A DNA stretch of 64,000 nt from Leyella stercorea DSM 18206 (GCF_000235885.1 NZ_JH379375.1:42629-106628), one strand, 5' to 3'. Counted from the stretch's first letter, positions 17,841 to 27,173 are shown. The notes: generated by a model not told the origin, from the letters alone. Numbers and translations are program-made.

Positions 17841-17895
17841 GTATAGGAGTCATCTGGCCATCCGCAAGTCTTTGACATTGCGGTTAACGGGGGTG

Positions 17896-17913
17896 AGACC
17901 CTTTTCAGGGTCT
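17896..17913 (+). terminator. Terminator-like hairpin
   Basis: Stem AGACCC / GGGTCT with loop TTTTCA, followed by GTTTGTTTG. Weak U-tract, so only a probable terminator. Confidence 0.4.
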
Positions 17914-17959
17914 GTTTGTTTGCACACCTTCATTCTACATAAACGGCTAAATTCAAATA

Positions 17960-18120
17960 TTAAAAGCGTTTACATATTGCAACGTATTTATCTGTTATGC
18001 TCCTATTAAATTGTTCTATATCCTTATACTTTTCAACTAAATCCTTTATCACAGGCGCATTTAAATCGACGTTTAGGGTATATTGAACAAAAGCACGTAG
18101 CATCTCATAATTATAATTTA
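17960..18120 (-). pseudogene. 3' fragment of an unrecognised gene cut by an IS
   Basis: An open minus-strand frame enters from the left end of the IS at 18121 and reads ...EMLRAFVQYTLNVDLNAPV, IKDLVEKYKDIEQFNRSITDKYVAICKRF and stop. The composition (K, Y, I rich, AT-rich) matches the Firmicutes-type island on the other side of the IS. The upstream part is missing. Family not recognised. Confidence 0.45.
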
Positions 18121-19173
18121 CTCAAGTTTCGGATTTAGGTTGAGAGGATAGATTTGGGCATAAAAAAGGCTTTGAGGATTTCCGTATGTCACGGAAATTT
18201 AGTAATTTAGAGGTGCCCAAACAACTAATTACAATCACTCAAAGCCATGAGCAAAATTACAAAAATTCCATCGGAGATCCGCAACTTTTTCACGGGAAAA
18301 CGAATCAATCCCGCATTTTCCAAGTTTATGACCCTCCTTGAGGGGATGAGGATTTCAGACAAAGATCTCGGAGGGAAAAAACGTGAGAACTGTCAGCTTA
18401 CCAACCTTCAACTTTTCCAGATCATATTGATTCTGCCGTTTATGGCCGTCCCGGGTTTTTCTCATTATGCCGGATCGTCAATCTCGAAACTGTTCGGGGG
18501 TAAGAAGGACCTACTCTATTCGTTTATGGCCAAGGACAATATAGACTAGCAACATCATCTGGCACATCGCCTGTCATCTCATCAAGGCCGTGACCATAAG
18601 GAAAGACTATCAAAAGAGCCATCTTCCGGCAGTGCTTATTGTGGATGATTCCGACCTGCCGAAGACCGGATTGAGGATGGAGTGTATTGGCAAGATATTC
18701 TCGCACGTGTTTCAGCGGTGCATTCTCGGCTACAAGCTGCTGGCCCTGTGCTGGAGCGACGGCCGCTCTCAATTTGTCGTGGACTTCTCGATTCACGGCG
18801 AGAGAGGGAAGGTCGATGGCAAGGAACAAGGTCTTACGGCCCGGCAGCGCGAGAGGCGCTACAACCGCAAGCGTGACAGAGACTGCCAGACCGAAAAACG
18901 CAAGGAAGAGTATTTCGTATCCAAGCTTGAGCGCCTGAAGAGCATGGTGAAGAGACCATTGGAGGATTGTTCGCCGATATATATGAAGGCGTACACGAGC
19001 TCACCGTCGTGGAAAAGATCTGGTCAATCATTATTGATGTAATAGCAATCGTGGCTGAGATTTTTACCATTGACGAGAACGAATTGATGGAGCAAATTAT
19101 ACGGGATAACCGCAGGTTCAAGGCCATGCAACTGATCGCTCAGACTGCATAAAACCTAAATCCGAAACTTGAG
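18121..19173. mobile_element. Decayed DDE-type insertion sequence with 21-bp inverted ends
   Basis: Perfect inverted repeats at 18121-18141 and 19153-19173 (outer bases CTCAAGTTTCGG) bound a 1053-bp element that holds one broken transposase gene. No target duplication longer than 2 bp (TA) is visible, so the insertion is old, the ends were rearranged, or the element makes a very short duplication. Confidence 0.85.
18247..19152 (+). pseudogene. Transposase (IS4-like DDE), split over three frames
   Basis: Part one (18247-18549) reads MSKITKIPSEIRNFFTGKRINPAFSKF and stops at TAG. Part two (about 18550-18950, another frame) has VLIVDDSDLPKTGLRME and HVFQRCILGYKLLALCWSDG, the DDE-type D motif region of IS4-like transposases in Bacteroidetes. 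Part three (18967-19152, third frame) reads VHELTVVEKIWSIIIDVIAIVAEIFTIDENELMEQI and ends just before the right inverted repeat. At least two frameshifts and one stop make it inactive unless several sequencing errors are present. Confidence 0.8.
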
Positions 19174-19201
19174 TAAAATACATAACTGTAATAATCTACT
19201 A

Positions 19202-19696
19202 CTAATCTAAAATAAAGCGATTATAAGCTATCCTTTTTCCTGTGTTTGTTTTAAAGTTTTCACCTATACACTTTTTTATCTTTTCCTGTTCTTTTTCTTT
19301 ATCCATAACCGTTAAATTTTCAAGCAAATCAGCTTCCCATTGTATTTGAAAATCAAGTCCATCAATTTTAGATGGAGTATGATGGTTGCCTATTATAAAG
19401 CATATTCTATCAATATTTTTGTTATAGCCTACCTTTTTTAATATTTCTTTCGCTACTGCTGGTCCTTCCTTTTCTTGATAGACACCATCAATAGAACCGT
19501 ATTTTTTTTGTGCTTCAACCGCACCAATATCATGTAGTATAGCAATAATACTGATGAATTCTTTTTCTTCCTCTCCGATATTTTCTCCGTTCATTATATC
19601 TTCTGCATTTTTCAAAACTTTAAGAGTATGCTCTATGCCAAAAGGAATTTCTTTGAATACTTCTTTCATCTCTATAATAATTTTTTCTTTAAACAT
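19202..19696 (-). CDS. HD-domain phosphohydrolase-like protein
   Basis: 164 residues, AT-rich codon use. The HD motif set is present: IEHTLKVLKNAED, ILHDIGAVEAQKKYG (HD), GNHHTPSK (HH) and EADLLENL (final D). HD proteins hydrolyse phosphate esters of nucleotides or signal molecules. The substrate cannot be deduced. It is the last gene of a minus-strand cluster with the methyltransferase and nucleotidyltransferase, a grouping I know from Gram-positive resistance islands. Its base composition differs sharply from the ICE genes around it. Confidence 0.8.
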   Translation of the reverse strand: MFKEKIIIEMKEVFKEIPFGIEHTLKVLKNAEDIMNGENIGEEEKEFISIIAILHDIGAVEAQKKYGSIDGVYQEKEGPAVAKEILKKVGYNKNIDRICFIIGNHHTPSKIDGLDFQIQWEADLLENLTVMDKEKEQEKIKKCIGENFKTNTGKRIAYNRFILD

Positions 19697-19733
19697 AAAT
19701 TACCTCCATTTATACCTTATAGGTGTTTTAGTT

Positions 19734-20474
19734 CTATCTATCCATTTTTTTGTTGGCCGCTACAATCAGCATCATGGGACGGCGCATTTCATCCTGCATC
19801 CCCGGAATATCCATCATGTTTTCCGGCGGCTGCGGCTCCACAATCTGATTTATTATAAAACCATTTGAAAGCAGTGTATTTAGATATGTGGTCAGTGTTC
19901 TATGATATTTTGTAACCTTTTCTCCCAAAAACACAGCTGTCCGTTTGCCCTCATAATAATAATTATCCACCGGAAAATGCAGTATTTCTCCTTTTTCGTT
20001 ATAATGCCAGTCTTGTGTTCCATAGGCAGTAAAAACAGGATGTTCAACCGTAAAAACTAGCTTACCACCAGACTTCAGTATTCTATATATCTTTTTTACT
20101 AAAATCTCATAATCTGCTACATAGTGAAACGCAAGTGAACTTAATATTACATCAAAACTCTCCTCTGGGAATTCCACATCTTCTATAGCACAGCATTTAT
20201 ATTCAACCTGTGGAAAATGTGTTTTTTCTTTGGCTACCTCGAGCATTTTATGAGAAATATCAACACCTACAACAGAAGAAGCACCGTGTTCCATCGCATA
20301 AATACAGTGCCATCCATAGCCGCATCCTAAATCAAGCACACGCTTATCTTTAAAATCCGGCAGCAGCTTTCTCAATGTTTCCCATTCTCCTGCACCGGCT
20401 AGTCCCTGCTGTGAGCGACTCATTTGACTGTATTTTTGAAAAAATATATTATCATCATATTTGTTTTCTTTCAT
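19734..20474 (-). CDS. Class I SAM-dependent methyltransferase
   Basis: 246 residues. Motif I is VLDLGCGYGWHCIYA (about 42-56), followed by VVGVDISHKMLEVAKEK and FDVILSSLAFHYV. The C-terminal part has FTVEHPVFTAYG. It overlaps the nucleotidyltransferase gene by 20 bases. The pair, nucleotidyltransferase then methyltransferase, accompanies aadE/ant(6) in Enterococcus, Streptococcus and Campylobacter resistance clusters as far as I recall. aadE itself is absent here. Substrate unknown; small-molecule methylation is likely. Confidence 0.85.
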   Translation of the reverse strand: MKENKYDDNIFFQKYSQMSRSQQGLAGAGEWETLRKLLPDFKDKRVLDLGCGYGWHCIYAMEHGASSVVGVDISHKMLEVAKEKTHFPQVEYKCCAIEDVEFPEESFDVILSSLAFHYVADYEILVKKIYRILKSGGKLVFTVEHPVFTAYGTQDWHYNEKGEILHFPVDNYYYEGKRTAVFLGEKVTKYHRTLTTYLNTLLSNGFIINQIVEPQPPENMMDIPGMQDEMRRPMMLIVAANKKMDR

Positions 20475-21324
20475 CTGAATTCCCCTCGTTTAAAAAGTTA
20501 TTTATCTCCGTTGCAATTTTTTTCACTTCTTTATAAAGCTTCTCGGTCATATCGTAGCATTCAAAAAGTGAAAGACCGAGTACTTCAAAAATATGATTAA
20601 CCCTTTCGGCATATTTTTCAGGTTTATATTCAAAAGTTTCAAGCAGTTTTATAGCTTTCTTTTCGTTAATGCAATAAGCATTATTGCATGCAAATAGTAC
20701 TTGATTTAAGCATGAAATAATACGAAAAACATGGCCTGCAATATAATATTTATCCTCTGCTCCCGCATTTGCTTTTACAAACATTAAAGAGAACTCTGCT
20801 TCAAATATAAAAAAGTTTATCAAGCTCTTCTTTAGAGCACCAGGGTAAATTTCTGCCTGATTTTTTAATTCGCATAAGCTTTCATTCTTAGCATATTGTA
20901 TCTTGCTGATCGCCAATTCTCCACGATACATAGCACTTATATAACCATGGGGATGCCCAGTCTGATAATTGGCAGTAACAATTCCTTGCTCCGTATCTTT
21001 GATTATTTGTTCCACCCGTTTTATATCACGTAAAATCAAGTCAACATGATACCCGTTTATAACTAACCATCCGCCGCCATTAACCCAATCCCCCCACGCT
21101 CCGGGAGGTACAACAAGGTCGTTTCTATTCTCATCATCCAATTCTGTAGCAATTTGATTAATCGCTGTCAGGTCAAATGATTCTGAATTGTAATAGATTC
21201 CGATATCTATATCAGAATCCTCTGTATGGGTGCCTCTTGCACGTGAGCCCCCTAATACAATGCCTTCTATGCAAGGCAAAGAAGATAATTTCTCTGTTAC
21301 TATTTGAATTACATTATCTACCAT
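20455..21324 (-). CDS. Aminoglycoside-nucleotidyltransferase-like protein
   Basis: 289 residues. The nucleotidyltransferase fold is shown by VLGGSRARGTHTEDSDIDIGIYY (GS motif plus DxD) and GYHVDLIL (third D). The C-terminal half is helical and may bind the acceptor. It is not ANT(6)-Ia (AadE), whose sequence differs. It is the linked 'nucleotidyltransferase' gene of the same Gram-positive clusters, and its resistance phenotype is not established to my knowledge. AT-rich; overlaps the methyltransferase gene. Confidence 0.8.
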   Translation of the reverse strand: MVDNVIQIVTEKLSSLPCIEGIVLGGSRARGTHTEDSDIDIGIYYNSESFDLTAINQIATELDDENRNDLVVPPGAWGDWVNGGGWLVINGYHVDLILRDIKRVEQIIKDTEQGIVTANYQTGHPHGYISAMYRGELAISKIQYAKNESLCELKNQAEIYPGALKKSLINFFIFEAEFSLMFVKANAGAEDKYYIAGHVFRIISCLNQVLFACNNAYCINEKKAIKLLETFEYKPEKYAERVNHIFEVLGLSLFECYDMTEKLYKEVKKIATEINNFLNEGNSDERKQI

Positions 21325-21346
21325 ACGAACACACTCCTTTTATCGA

Positions 21347-21619
21347 TTAAAGACAAAATACTTTCTTTCCGTAGTTCTTCGGGAAGTAATCCTTCCCGAT
21401 CTGCCAAACATACTGGTCGATTTGCTTCAAGCTAAATTTATCCAAGCCATAGAAGGCACGGAAATCAATCAGTATATAAGTCTGAGCTGCTTCTTTCATA
21501 ACCTCATTTGCAAATACAACCTTAATCCCGGGTCGTTCAAAGCCTACATCCATGCCACCGGCTCCGGTAAACAGGGAAACGGCTATAAGTTTTTTACTCA
21601 TTTTCAGACTTCTCCTCAT
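21347..21619 (-). pseudogene. Chimeric remnant: C5-DNA methyltransferase start joined to another protein's end
   Basis: 90 residues. The first about 45 (KLIAVSLFTGAGGMDVGFER and VVFANEVMKEAAQTY) are motif I of DNA cytosine-C5 methyltransferases. The rest (ILIDFRAFYGLDKFSLKQIDQYVWQIGKDYFPKNYGKK) is unrelated to that family and looks like the end of a different gene. A deletion evidently fused two reading frames. The catalytic PCQ loop is absent, so it cannot methylate DNA. The start overlaps the AbrB-like gene by 26 bases. Confidence 0.75.
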
Positions 21620-21779
21620 CGTGGATTTTAAATATTAAGCAATGCTCTTTTGAGTCCAAATAAATATCAAACTTTGTTTTTCCTTTTTCGACCCCTAAAT
21701 TGGAGATTACCGACTTCGGCAAGCGAACTCGCATGTCCTGCTGCAAAAGATAGGTGTCTAAGTATATTCTCTCATCCAT
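21594..21779 (-). CDS. AbrB/MazE-like small DNA-binding protein
   Basis: 61 residues. DMRVRLPKSVISNLGVEKGKTKFDIYLDSKEHCLIFKI fits the SpoVT-AbrB swapped-hairpin fold (RLPKxVxxxLGVxxG). It was originally the regulator or antitoxin-like gene preceding the DNA methyltransferase. That methyltransferase is now a fragment, so the protein may be an orphan. AT-rich, Firmicutes-like. Confidence 0.7.
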   Translation of the reverse strand: MDERIYLDTYLLQQDMRVRLPKSVISNLGVEKGKTKFDIYLDSKEHCLIFKIHDEEKSENE

Positions 21780-22071
21780 ATCCCATTCTCCTTCTAGTGA
21801 TGGACTAATTTTACCCTATTTTTAGTCTAAAATCAATCGGTTTGCTACTCTGGACAGTATAATAATATCAAGCCATCTGTACCAAAAAACGGACTTTAAC
21901 CTGACAATAGTCCTATTGTCTCAATCGTCAAAAAAGTAGTTTCTTGTCTCAACCTATCAAAAGGCAGACTATGACGCTATTGTCAAAACACGAAAAAAGG
22001 GATCCCAGGAGACTGCCAAAATCGGCAAATCTCTCGAAATCCCTTTATTTATAGGCTGTTTTAGGACTTTT
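21780..22071. other. Gene-free stretch upstream of the AbrB-like gene
   Basis: AT-rich. It should hold the promoter of the 21.8-19.2 kb cluster. A hairpin with GGGAT / ATCCC arms (about 22000-22045) precedes a T-rich stretch and could terminate plus-strand transcription. Nothing else is seen. Confidence 0.5.
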
Positions 22072-22225
22072 TTACTGATTCCTTGACAGAAGAACAACCG
22101 TCTCCACATGGCTTGAGAGGACAGAATGAATGTCATTTGAGTACGTCCGTTCTCGGAAACATATCCACTTCGCTTTTGGCACTATCGGTATACGGGAACA
22201 TATCCAATCTCTCTCTGGAATGTAT
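22072..22225 (-). pseudogene. C-terminal remnant, possibly an RNA uracil-C5 methyltransferase (RlmD type)
   Basis: The minus-strand frame ending at 22072 reads RTYSNDIHSVLSSHVETVVLLSRNQ. HVETVVLL is the usual end of RumA/RlmD-type 23S rRNA methyltransferases. The frame is open to the left end of IS66, but upstream residues do not match the family, so only a short tail survives. Assignment tentative. Confidence 0.4.
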
Positions 22226-22291
22226 GTAAGCGCCCAATAACGAGGTATATTGAAAATCTCCAAAGTCACTCGACTTTGGAGATTCTTTTCT

Positions 22292-23810
22292 TTATTTACA
22301 ATCTGCTTGTACAGTTTCTGACCATGGCAAATAAGCTTCTAGAGCTGCTTTTTTTGCGAAAGACTCTTCATTTGGCAACTTCTCCAAAAGATAGGTGAGA
22401 TATTTCTCTGAGTCTAAGCCATTTCGTTTGGCAGTTTCTAAAAGTGACAGGATGATCGCGCTAGATTTGGCTCCTTCAAAACTTTGAGAGAAAAGCCAAT
22501 TCTTACGTCCCATGACTAATCCTTTAATCGCACGCTCAGCCAGATTATTGGATAATACTAAGGAACCATCTGTTAAAACTGTTTTAAATGTTTCCTCATA
22601 TTTCAAGGCATAGGTGATCGCACGGCCTAACTTCGATCCTGGGAGCACTGATTGATTGCGACACCAATCAAAGAACGTTGTCATCAATGGCGCTAATCTT
22701 TCTTTGCGCTTGCACAATCTTTCAGCTGAAGGCAGCTCAGCCCAAGAGGCTTCTAGTGAAAACATCTGGTCACAATAGGCTAATCCCTTGCGCCCCAATG
22801 ACTGCTTATCTGCCTGTTTCGGCGTTGCTTCAAAAAATTTTCGGCGTACATGTGCCCAACAACCTACTAACTTTGCTTTAGGTAGTTGGCGATACGCTGA
22901 CCACATATCACAGTGAACATAGCCATCATATTCGCCGAGAAATTCTTGAACAGCTAAGCCACTTCTGCGTTGATCATGATGATAGAGCGTGATTGGCTGT
23001 GCTGCTTGTTTTCCTGACAGGAATGTCCAGTAATAAGTCAAGGGAGTCTCATTTTCTAAAACTCTATAAGCTGTTTCATCCGCATGAAGAAGGTCTTGTG
23101 TTAATAATTTTTCGTGTAGTAGCTCATAGAGCGGTTCGAAATAATACTGACTAGACTTGATATGCCAATTAGCTATCTCCTTACGGCTAATCGGTAGCCC
23201 CATTTTCTGCCAATCCGCTTCTTGTCGATAGTTTGGCACTTTCAGTGTGAATTTCTGATGAATGGTGTGCGCAATAATAGAAGCTGAACCAAGACTATGC
23301 GCCAAGGGCGCTTTGGGTACAGGGGCCTTGATGATTTTATCTGTCGCATTTTTCTTGCTACAGGCAACACACTTATAGGCATGCTGAATATGATCCACTC
23401 GTTTTAACTGTGCAGGAACATAGATTAATTCTTGTCGTTGCACACACGAGCCGATTTCTTTTAACCTTTCATGACAATCTGGACAGGTACAAGCCTCTCC
23501 CATCAATTCATGGTGGATGACCTCTGGTTTAAATTGCTGAAAAATGGCTTGTCGTTTGCCTTTCGCTTTTTTCCGACGATAAGTAATGGTTTCTTCTTCT
23601 AAGTTACCTGGGACAGTCACTTTCTTCTTCAGGCAGTTCCACGTCATCAAACAGGCTCAATTGATTCTGGTTATAGTCACGCTTTTCAGAGGATTTACCA
23701 TAAAGTTTTTTGGTAAGGTAAGCGACTTGTTCACGTAAAAGCGCAAGTTCATTAGACATTGCTTCAATTGTTTTTGTCAGTCTTTCAATCGTTTTTTCTG
23801 ATGATGACAT
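22292..23810 (-). pseudogene. tnpC: IS66 transposase TnpC, frameshifted
   Basis: The N-terminal part (23604-23810) reads MSSSEKTIERLTKTIEAMSN with the leucine-zipper region and LTKKLYGKSSEK. The rest (22292-23650, different frame) has the zinc-binding CTCPDCHERL, then the DDE domain with LLHADETAYRV (D), YDGYVHCDMWSAYRQL (D) and SNNLAERAIKGLVMGRKNWLFS (E). The frames meet in the purine-rich run GAAGAAGAAAG near 23630. Together they give about 510 residues, normal for TnpC. Either a mutation, a sequencing slip, or programmed frameshifting. Confidence 0.85.
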
Positions 23811-23864
23811 CTTCGTTAACTCCTCAAGATTTTTCTTTATTATACGCGAAAAAAAGCCGACATT

Positions 23865-24215
23865 TCAATAGAAATGACGACTTTGACTCTCTAAAATTTT
23901 AGGTGTAATAGAAAATCCTTTCATTAACCATTCGACTTGTTCAGGCGTTAAAGCCTGAACTTCCGTAGTATTTCTTGGCCAAGTTAGTTGTCCATTTTCA
24001 AAACGTTTATAAAGCAACCAGAAGCCTTCACCATCCCAGTAGAGGGCTTTAAATCGATCACTTTTTCCACCACAAAAAAGAAAGACGGATTTTGAAAAAG
24101 GGTCTAAAGCGAATTGTGACTGAATGAGGTAAGCCAGTGAATCGATTCCTTTTCGTAAATCCGTTTTCCCACAAACAATGTAGACGGGCCCCAGATCACT
24201 TAAGTTTAGTCCCAT
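23865..24215 (-). CDS. tnpB: IS66 accessory protein TnpB
   Basis: 116 residues with the IS66 Orf2 signature GPVYIVCGKTDLRKGIDSLAYLI, SVFLFCGGKSDRFKALYWDGEGFWLLYKRFE and GQLTWPRN. It is needed for IS66 transposition and its exact role is unclear. Its start overlaps tnpA by 20 bases, as usual in the family. Confidence 0.93.
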   Translation of the reverse strand: MGLNLSDLGPVYIVCGKTDLRKGIDSLAYLIQSQFALDPFSKSVFLFCGGKSDRFKALYWDGEGFWLLYKRFENGQLTWPRNTTEVQALTPEQVEWLMKGFSITPKILESQSRHFY

Positions 24216-24453
24216 AAGCGAACACCTTCTCTAAAATTTCATTTCGTTGAGATACGTCAAGTGATGAGAAAAAGCTGAGCTCAATCGATCCCACTTTACA
24301 ACGAAGTAAGAGCTCATTTTTAGTTCGTTGTTTAAAGTGTTGCGTGCCAGTTTTGGGCATCGCTAGAGGGACAATGGGTTGTTTCATCATAAAAAACCTC
24401 CAATCTTCTGTTTGAATACAGTATAACTGGAGGACTAGATAGATGCGATACAC
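24196..24453 (-). CDS. tnpA: IS66 accessory protein TnpA
   Basis: 85 residues, small IS66 Orf1 protein. It ends SSLDVSQRNEILEKVFAYGTKLK, and FGTELF-like parts of the family are seen as IELSFFSSLD. The first about 20 residues may be an artefact, with the true start at MMKQPIVPLAMPKTGTQHF. It overlaps tnpB by 20 bases. Confidence 0.75.
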   Translation of the reverse strand: MYRIYLVLQLYCIQTEDWRFFMMKQPIVPLAMPKTGTQHFKQRTKNELLLRCKVGSIELSFFSSLDVSQRNEILEKVFAYGTKLK

Positions 24454-24568
24454 CTTGTTATTGGACGCTTACGAATGTATACCATACTTTTAAAAGGCAG
24501 AATAGCATTTTAACTTATGCTACCCTACCTATAACTAAACATTTACAGTTGCATGTGGCCTATTGTTT

Positions 24569-25315
<747 letters not shown>

Positions 25316-25351
25316 TTAATTTATTGCATCTCTTTTCGAATATTTATTCAT
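25316..25351 (-). CDS. Erm(G) leader peptide
   Basis: Codes MNKYSKRDAIN and stop, with its own ribosome site (GAGGAATTA) and 12 bases before the erm(G) ATG. This matches the short second leader peptide that I recall for erm(G). The longer stalling leader normally found upstream is not present; a truncated UpxY-like frame runs into this ORF instead, in the same frame. Confidence 0.75.
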   Translation of the reverse strand: MNKYSKRDAIN

Positions 25352-25507
25352 TAATTCCTCTAACCCTGCTTCGGATGTTAGAATTTCAAGATTATTCTCG
25401 TTCTTGTAGACCCGCATGACATACCACAGTATCTTATCCTTGTCCAATACATTCACCATACTGTTTTGACATGTGTTTTTTGAGAAAAGAACGTACTCAT
25501 GGTTCAT
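25352..25507 (-). pseudogene. Truncated UpxY-like antiterminator start, fused in frame to the erm(G) leader
   Basis: Frame from the ATG at 25507: MNHEYVLFSKNTCQNSMVNV, then LDKDKILWYVMRVYKNENNLEILTSEAGLEE, running in frame into MNKYSKRDAIN. WYVMRVYKNE and SEAGLE resemble the first about 45 residues of UpxY (NusG-like) antiterminators of Bacteroides capsule loci, whose next residues are normally FIPK-like. The resistance DNA therefore joined the gene at about residue 47-50. A short hairpin CCGATA-tgcg-TATCGG lies just upstream of the ATG (about 25509-25524). Confidence 0.55.
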
Positions 25508-25653
25508 CCCGATATGCGTATCGGTCTGTATATCAGCAACTTTCTATGTGTTTCAACTACAATAGTCATCTATTCTCATCTTTCTGAGTCCACCCCCTGC
25601 AAAGCCCCTCTTTACGACATAAAAATTCGGTCGGAAAAGGTATGCAAAAGATG

Positions 25654-25856
25654 TTTCTCTCTTTAAGAGAAACTCTTCGGGATGCAAAAATATGAAAATA
25701 ACTCCAATTCACCAAATTATATAGCGACTTTTTTACAAAAATGCTAAAATTTGTTGATTTCCGTCAAGCAATTGTTGAGCAAATATGTCTTTTACGATAA
25801 AATGATACCTCAATATCAACTGTTTAGCAAAACGATATTTCTCTTAAAGAGAGAAA
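25654..25856. promoter_or_regulatory. Invertible promoter segment bounded by 19-bp inverted repeats
   Basis: The repeat at 25654-25672 and its exact reverse complement at 25838-25856 flank 165 bp. Each repeat is built as TTTCTCT-CTTTA-AGAGAAA: two 7-bp arms around an asymmetric 5-bp spacer, the design of tyrosine-recombinase crossover sites. Weaker similarity extends about 11 bp outside (GCAAAAG-TG). A tyrosine recombinase gene starts 109 bp away, and a perfect Bacteroidetes promoter lies inside. This matches the recombinase, invertible promoter, upxY order of Bacteroides capsule loci. Confidence 0.8.
25685..25716 (-). promoter_or_regulatory. Promoter inside the invertible segment, pointing at erm(G)
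   Basis: On the minus strand: -33 TTTG (25713-25716), exactly 20 bases, -7 TATTTTTG (25685-25692). Consensus is TTTG, 19-21 bases, TAnnTTTG. In the orientation given here it reads through the near repeat into the upxY remnant and erm(G), the ON state. Inversion would turn it towards the integrase 3' end. Confidence 0.7.
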
Positions 25857-25895
25857 CACCTTTTTGCTCAACAATCCCCGACTTTTTTATTATAG

Positions 25896-25964
25896 TTGCG
25901 GTATCACACCGCAATACAATAGTTATAAATATTGAAATAAAGGTGCTGTGAGACGCTGCACCTC
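25896..25964. repeat. Hairpins of repeat family 2 downstream of the recombinase gene
   Basis: TTGCGGT-atcac-ACCGCAA (about 25897-25915) and, on the minus strand, AGGAGGTGCAGCGTCTCACAGCACC (about 25942-25966). Related copies are at 27246-27265, 27776-27798 and 35791-35813. They may serve as terminators or be remnants of a REP-like family. Confidence 0.5.
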
Positions 25965-27173
25965 CTAAAGAGAATTGATGATGAGATTGTTGGCGTTGTC
26001 AACGACAGAGGTGTCCAATGAGGAGAGGTATATCTGTGTGGTTTTCTCGGAGTCATGCCCCAATGCCTCGCTGATAGTAGATACGGGCACGTTCTTGCTC
26101 TTGGCTATGCTTGCCCAGGAGTGGCGGGCTACGTAGGTGGTCAGGGGTACGGACAGGCCTATCATTTCTCCGATTTTCTTCAACTGCTTGGTGATACGGC
26201 TATAGGCATTCTTGTACTGTCTCCAGAATATGGCTCCCTCTCCTTTTGCTATAGGGAGCAGGTAGGGAGAATCATCTGTTTTGTACTTCGCCACTATCTC
26301 CTGCATGGCAGGTTCCCATTTGATGTGCAACTGTTGTGAGGTCTTCTGACGGCGGTAAATGAGCGTACTGCCATGCAGATTGCTTGGTGTAAGTTGTGCC
26401 ATATCGATGAACGACATCCCACGGGTATAGAAACTGAACAGGAACATATCCCTTGCAAGCTCCAAACGGGGGTTCAGACTCAAGTCCAGCTCTTTCAGTT
26501 GCTTGATGATTTCCAAGGGGAGTGCCCGCTTGACGGTCTTGTCGATGCCGGTATATACATGCTTGAACGGTGAGGAAGAGATGACCAGTCCGTCATCTAC
26601 GGCATGATTGTAGATGGTGCGCAGGTTGCGGATGTAGAAAGAGGTGGTGTTGCGGCACAGTCCGCTGTCTTTCAGCCACTGTTCATAGCCTTGTATCGTT
26701 GTCCCATCGACTTCCTCCAATGGCACATCGCCTCCTTTCAGGTAACGCTGGAGGCTGTTGAGGGTGGTTTTGTACCTTGCTACCATCCGCTTCTTGCCGA
26801 TGCGTCTCAGTTTTTCGTTCAACTCCAGCGTATAGCCGATAATGCCATGTAATTCTTTTCCCTCATGGAAGTTGTCAACGACGGTGTCTGCTGTATATGA
26901 CTGCCCTTCCTTGTCCAACCGTGCAATGACCAACAGCAGTTTCTTCCTGTCAGCATCCAATGTATCTTTCAAGGAAAGAAGATAGGCTTGACGTTGTGGA
27001 GTGACGGAAGTTGGCAAAATGATGTTTGAATGGTCCGCATCCCACTCTGAGGAATAGATTCTGTACTCTGTATGGATCTGACGTGCCACACGATTGTGTA
27101 TCACCTGATAATACAGGCGACCCTCTTTCTCTTGAACAGATGATGTTCTGAACTTTAATTTGATGGATGCCAT
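25965..27173 (-). CDS. Tyrosine recombinase (invertase/integrase type)
   Basis: 402 residues. N-terminal Arm/SAM-like part (SVQEKEGRLYYQVIHNRVARQI; TTLNSLQRYLKGGDV), then the catalytic domain: FSFYTRGMSFIDMAQL (first Arg), YVARHSWASIAKSKNVPVSTISEALGHDSEKTTQIYLSSLD (His/Arg, His, and the nucleophile Tyr in IYL). Such proteins invert promoters or integrate elements in Bacteroidales. It lies directly beside the inverted repeats and on the same strand as the upxY remnant, so an invertase role is the best guess. An alternative is the integrase of a nested element. Confidence 0.9.
   Translation of the reverse strand: MASIKLKFRTSSVQEKEGRLYYQVIHNRVARQIHTEYRIYSSEWDADHSNIILPTSVTPQRQAYLLSLKDTLDADRKKLLLVIARLDKEGQSYTADTVVDNFHEGKELHGIIGYTLELNEKLRRIGKKRMVARYKTTLNSLQRYLKGGDVPLEEVDGTTIQGYEQWLKDSGLCRNTTSFYIRNLRTIYNHAVDDGLVISSSPFKHVYTGIDKTVKRALPLEIIKQLKELDLSLNPRLELARDMFLFSFYTRGMSFIDMAQLTPSNLHGSTLIYRRQKTSQQLHIKWEPAMQEIVAKYKTDDSPYLLPIAKGEGAIFWRQYKNAYSRITKQLKKIGEMIGLSVPLTTYVARHSWASIAKSKNVPVSTISEALGHDSEKTTQIYLSSLDTSVVDNANNLIINSL

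Larger units (their letters stand above)
22218..24480. mobile_element. IS66-family element with 8-bp target duplication
   Basis: Target repeats GAATGTAT at 22218-22225 and 24473-24480 are identical. The element proper is 22226-24472 (2247 bp), with inverted ends beginning GTAAGCGCCCAATAACGAGG on the left and, read inwards from the right, GTAAGCGTCCAATAACAAGG. It carries tnpA, tnpB and a frameshifted tnpC on the minus strand, the normal IS66 order. The intact duplication points to a recent, clean insertion between the nucleotidyltransferase cluster and erm(G). Confidence 0.95.

Noticed and set aside
20455..21324. ant(6)-Ia (aadE) streptomycin resistance gene
   Set aside because: The GS/DxD core is shared, but the rest does not match the ANT(6)-Ia sequence I know; it matches the linked nucleotidyltransferase of the same clusters.
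25316..25507. A genuine 63-residue protein upstream of erm(G)
   Set aside because: Its end is exactly the erm(G) leader peptide and its start resembles UpxY, so it is a fusion by insertion.
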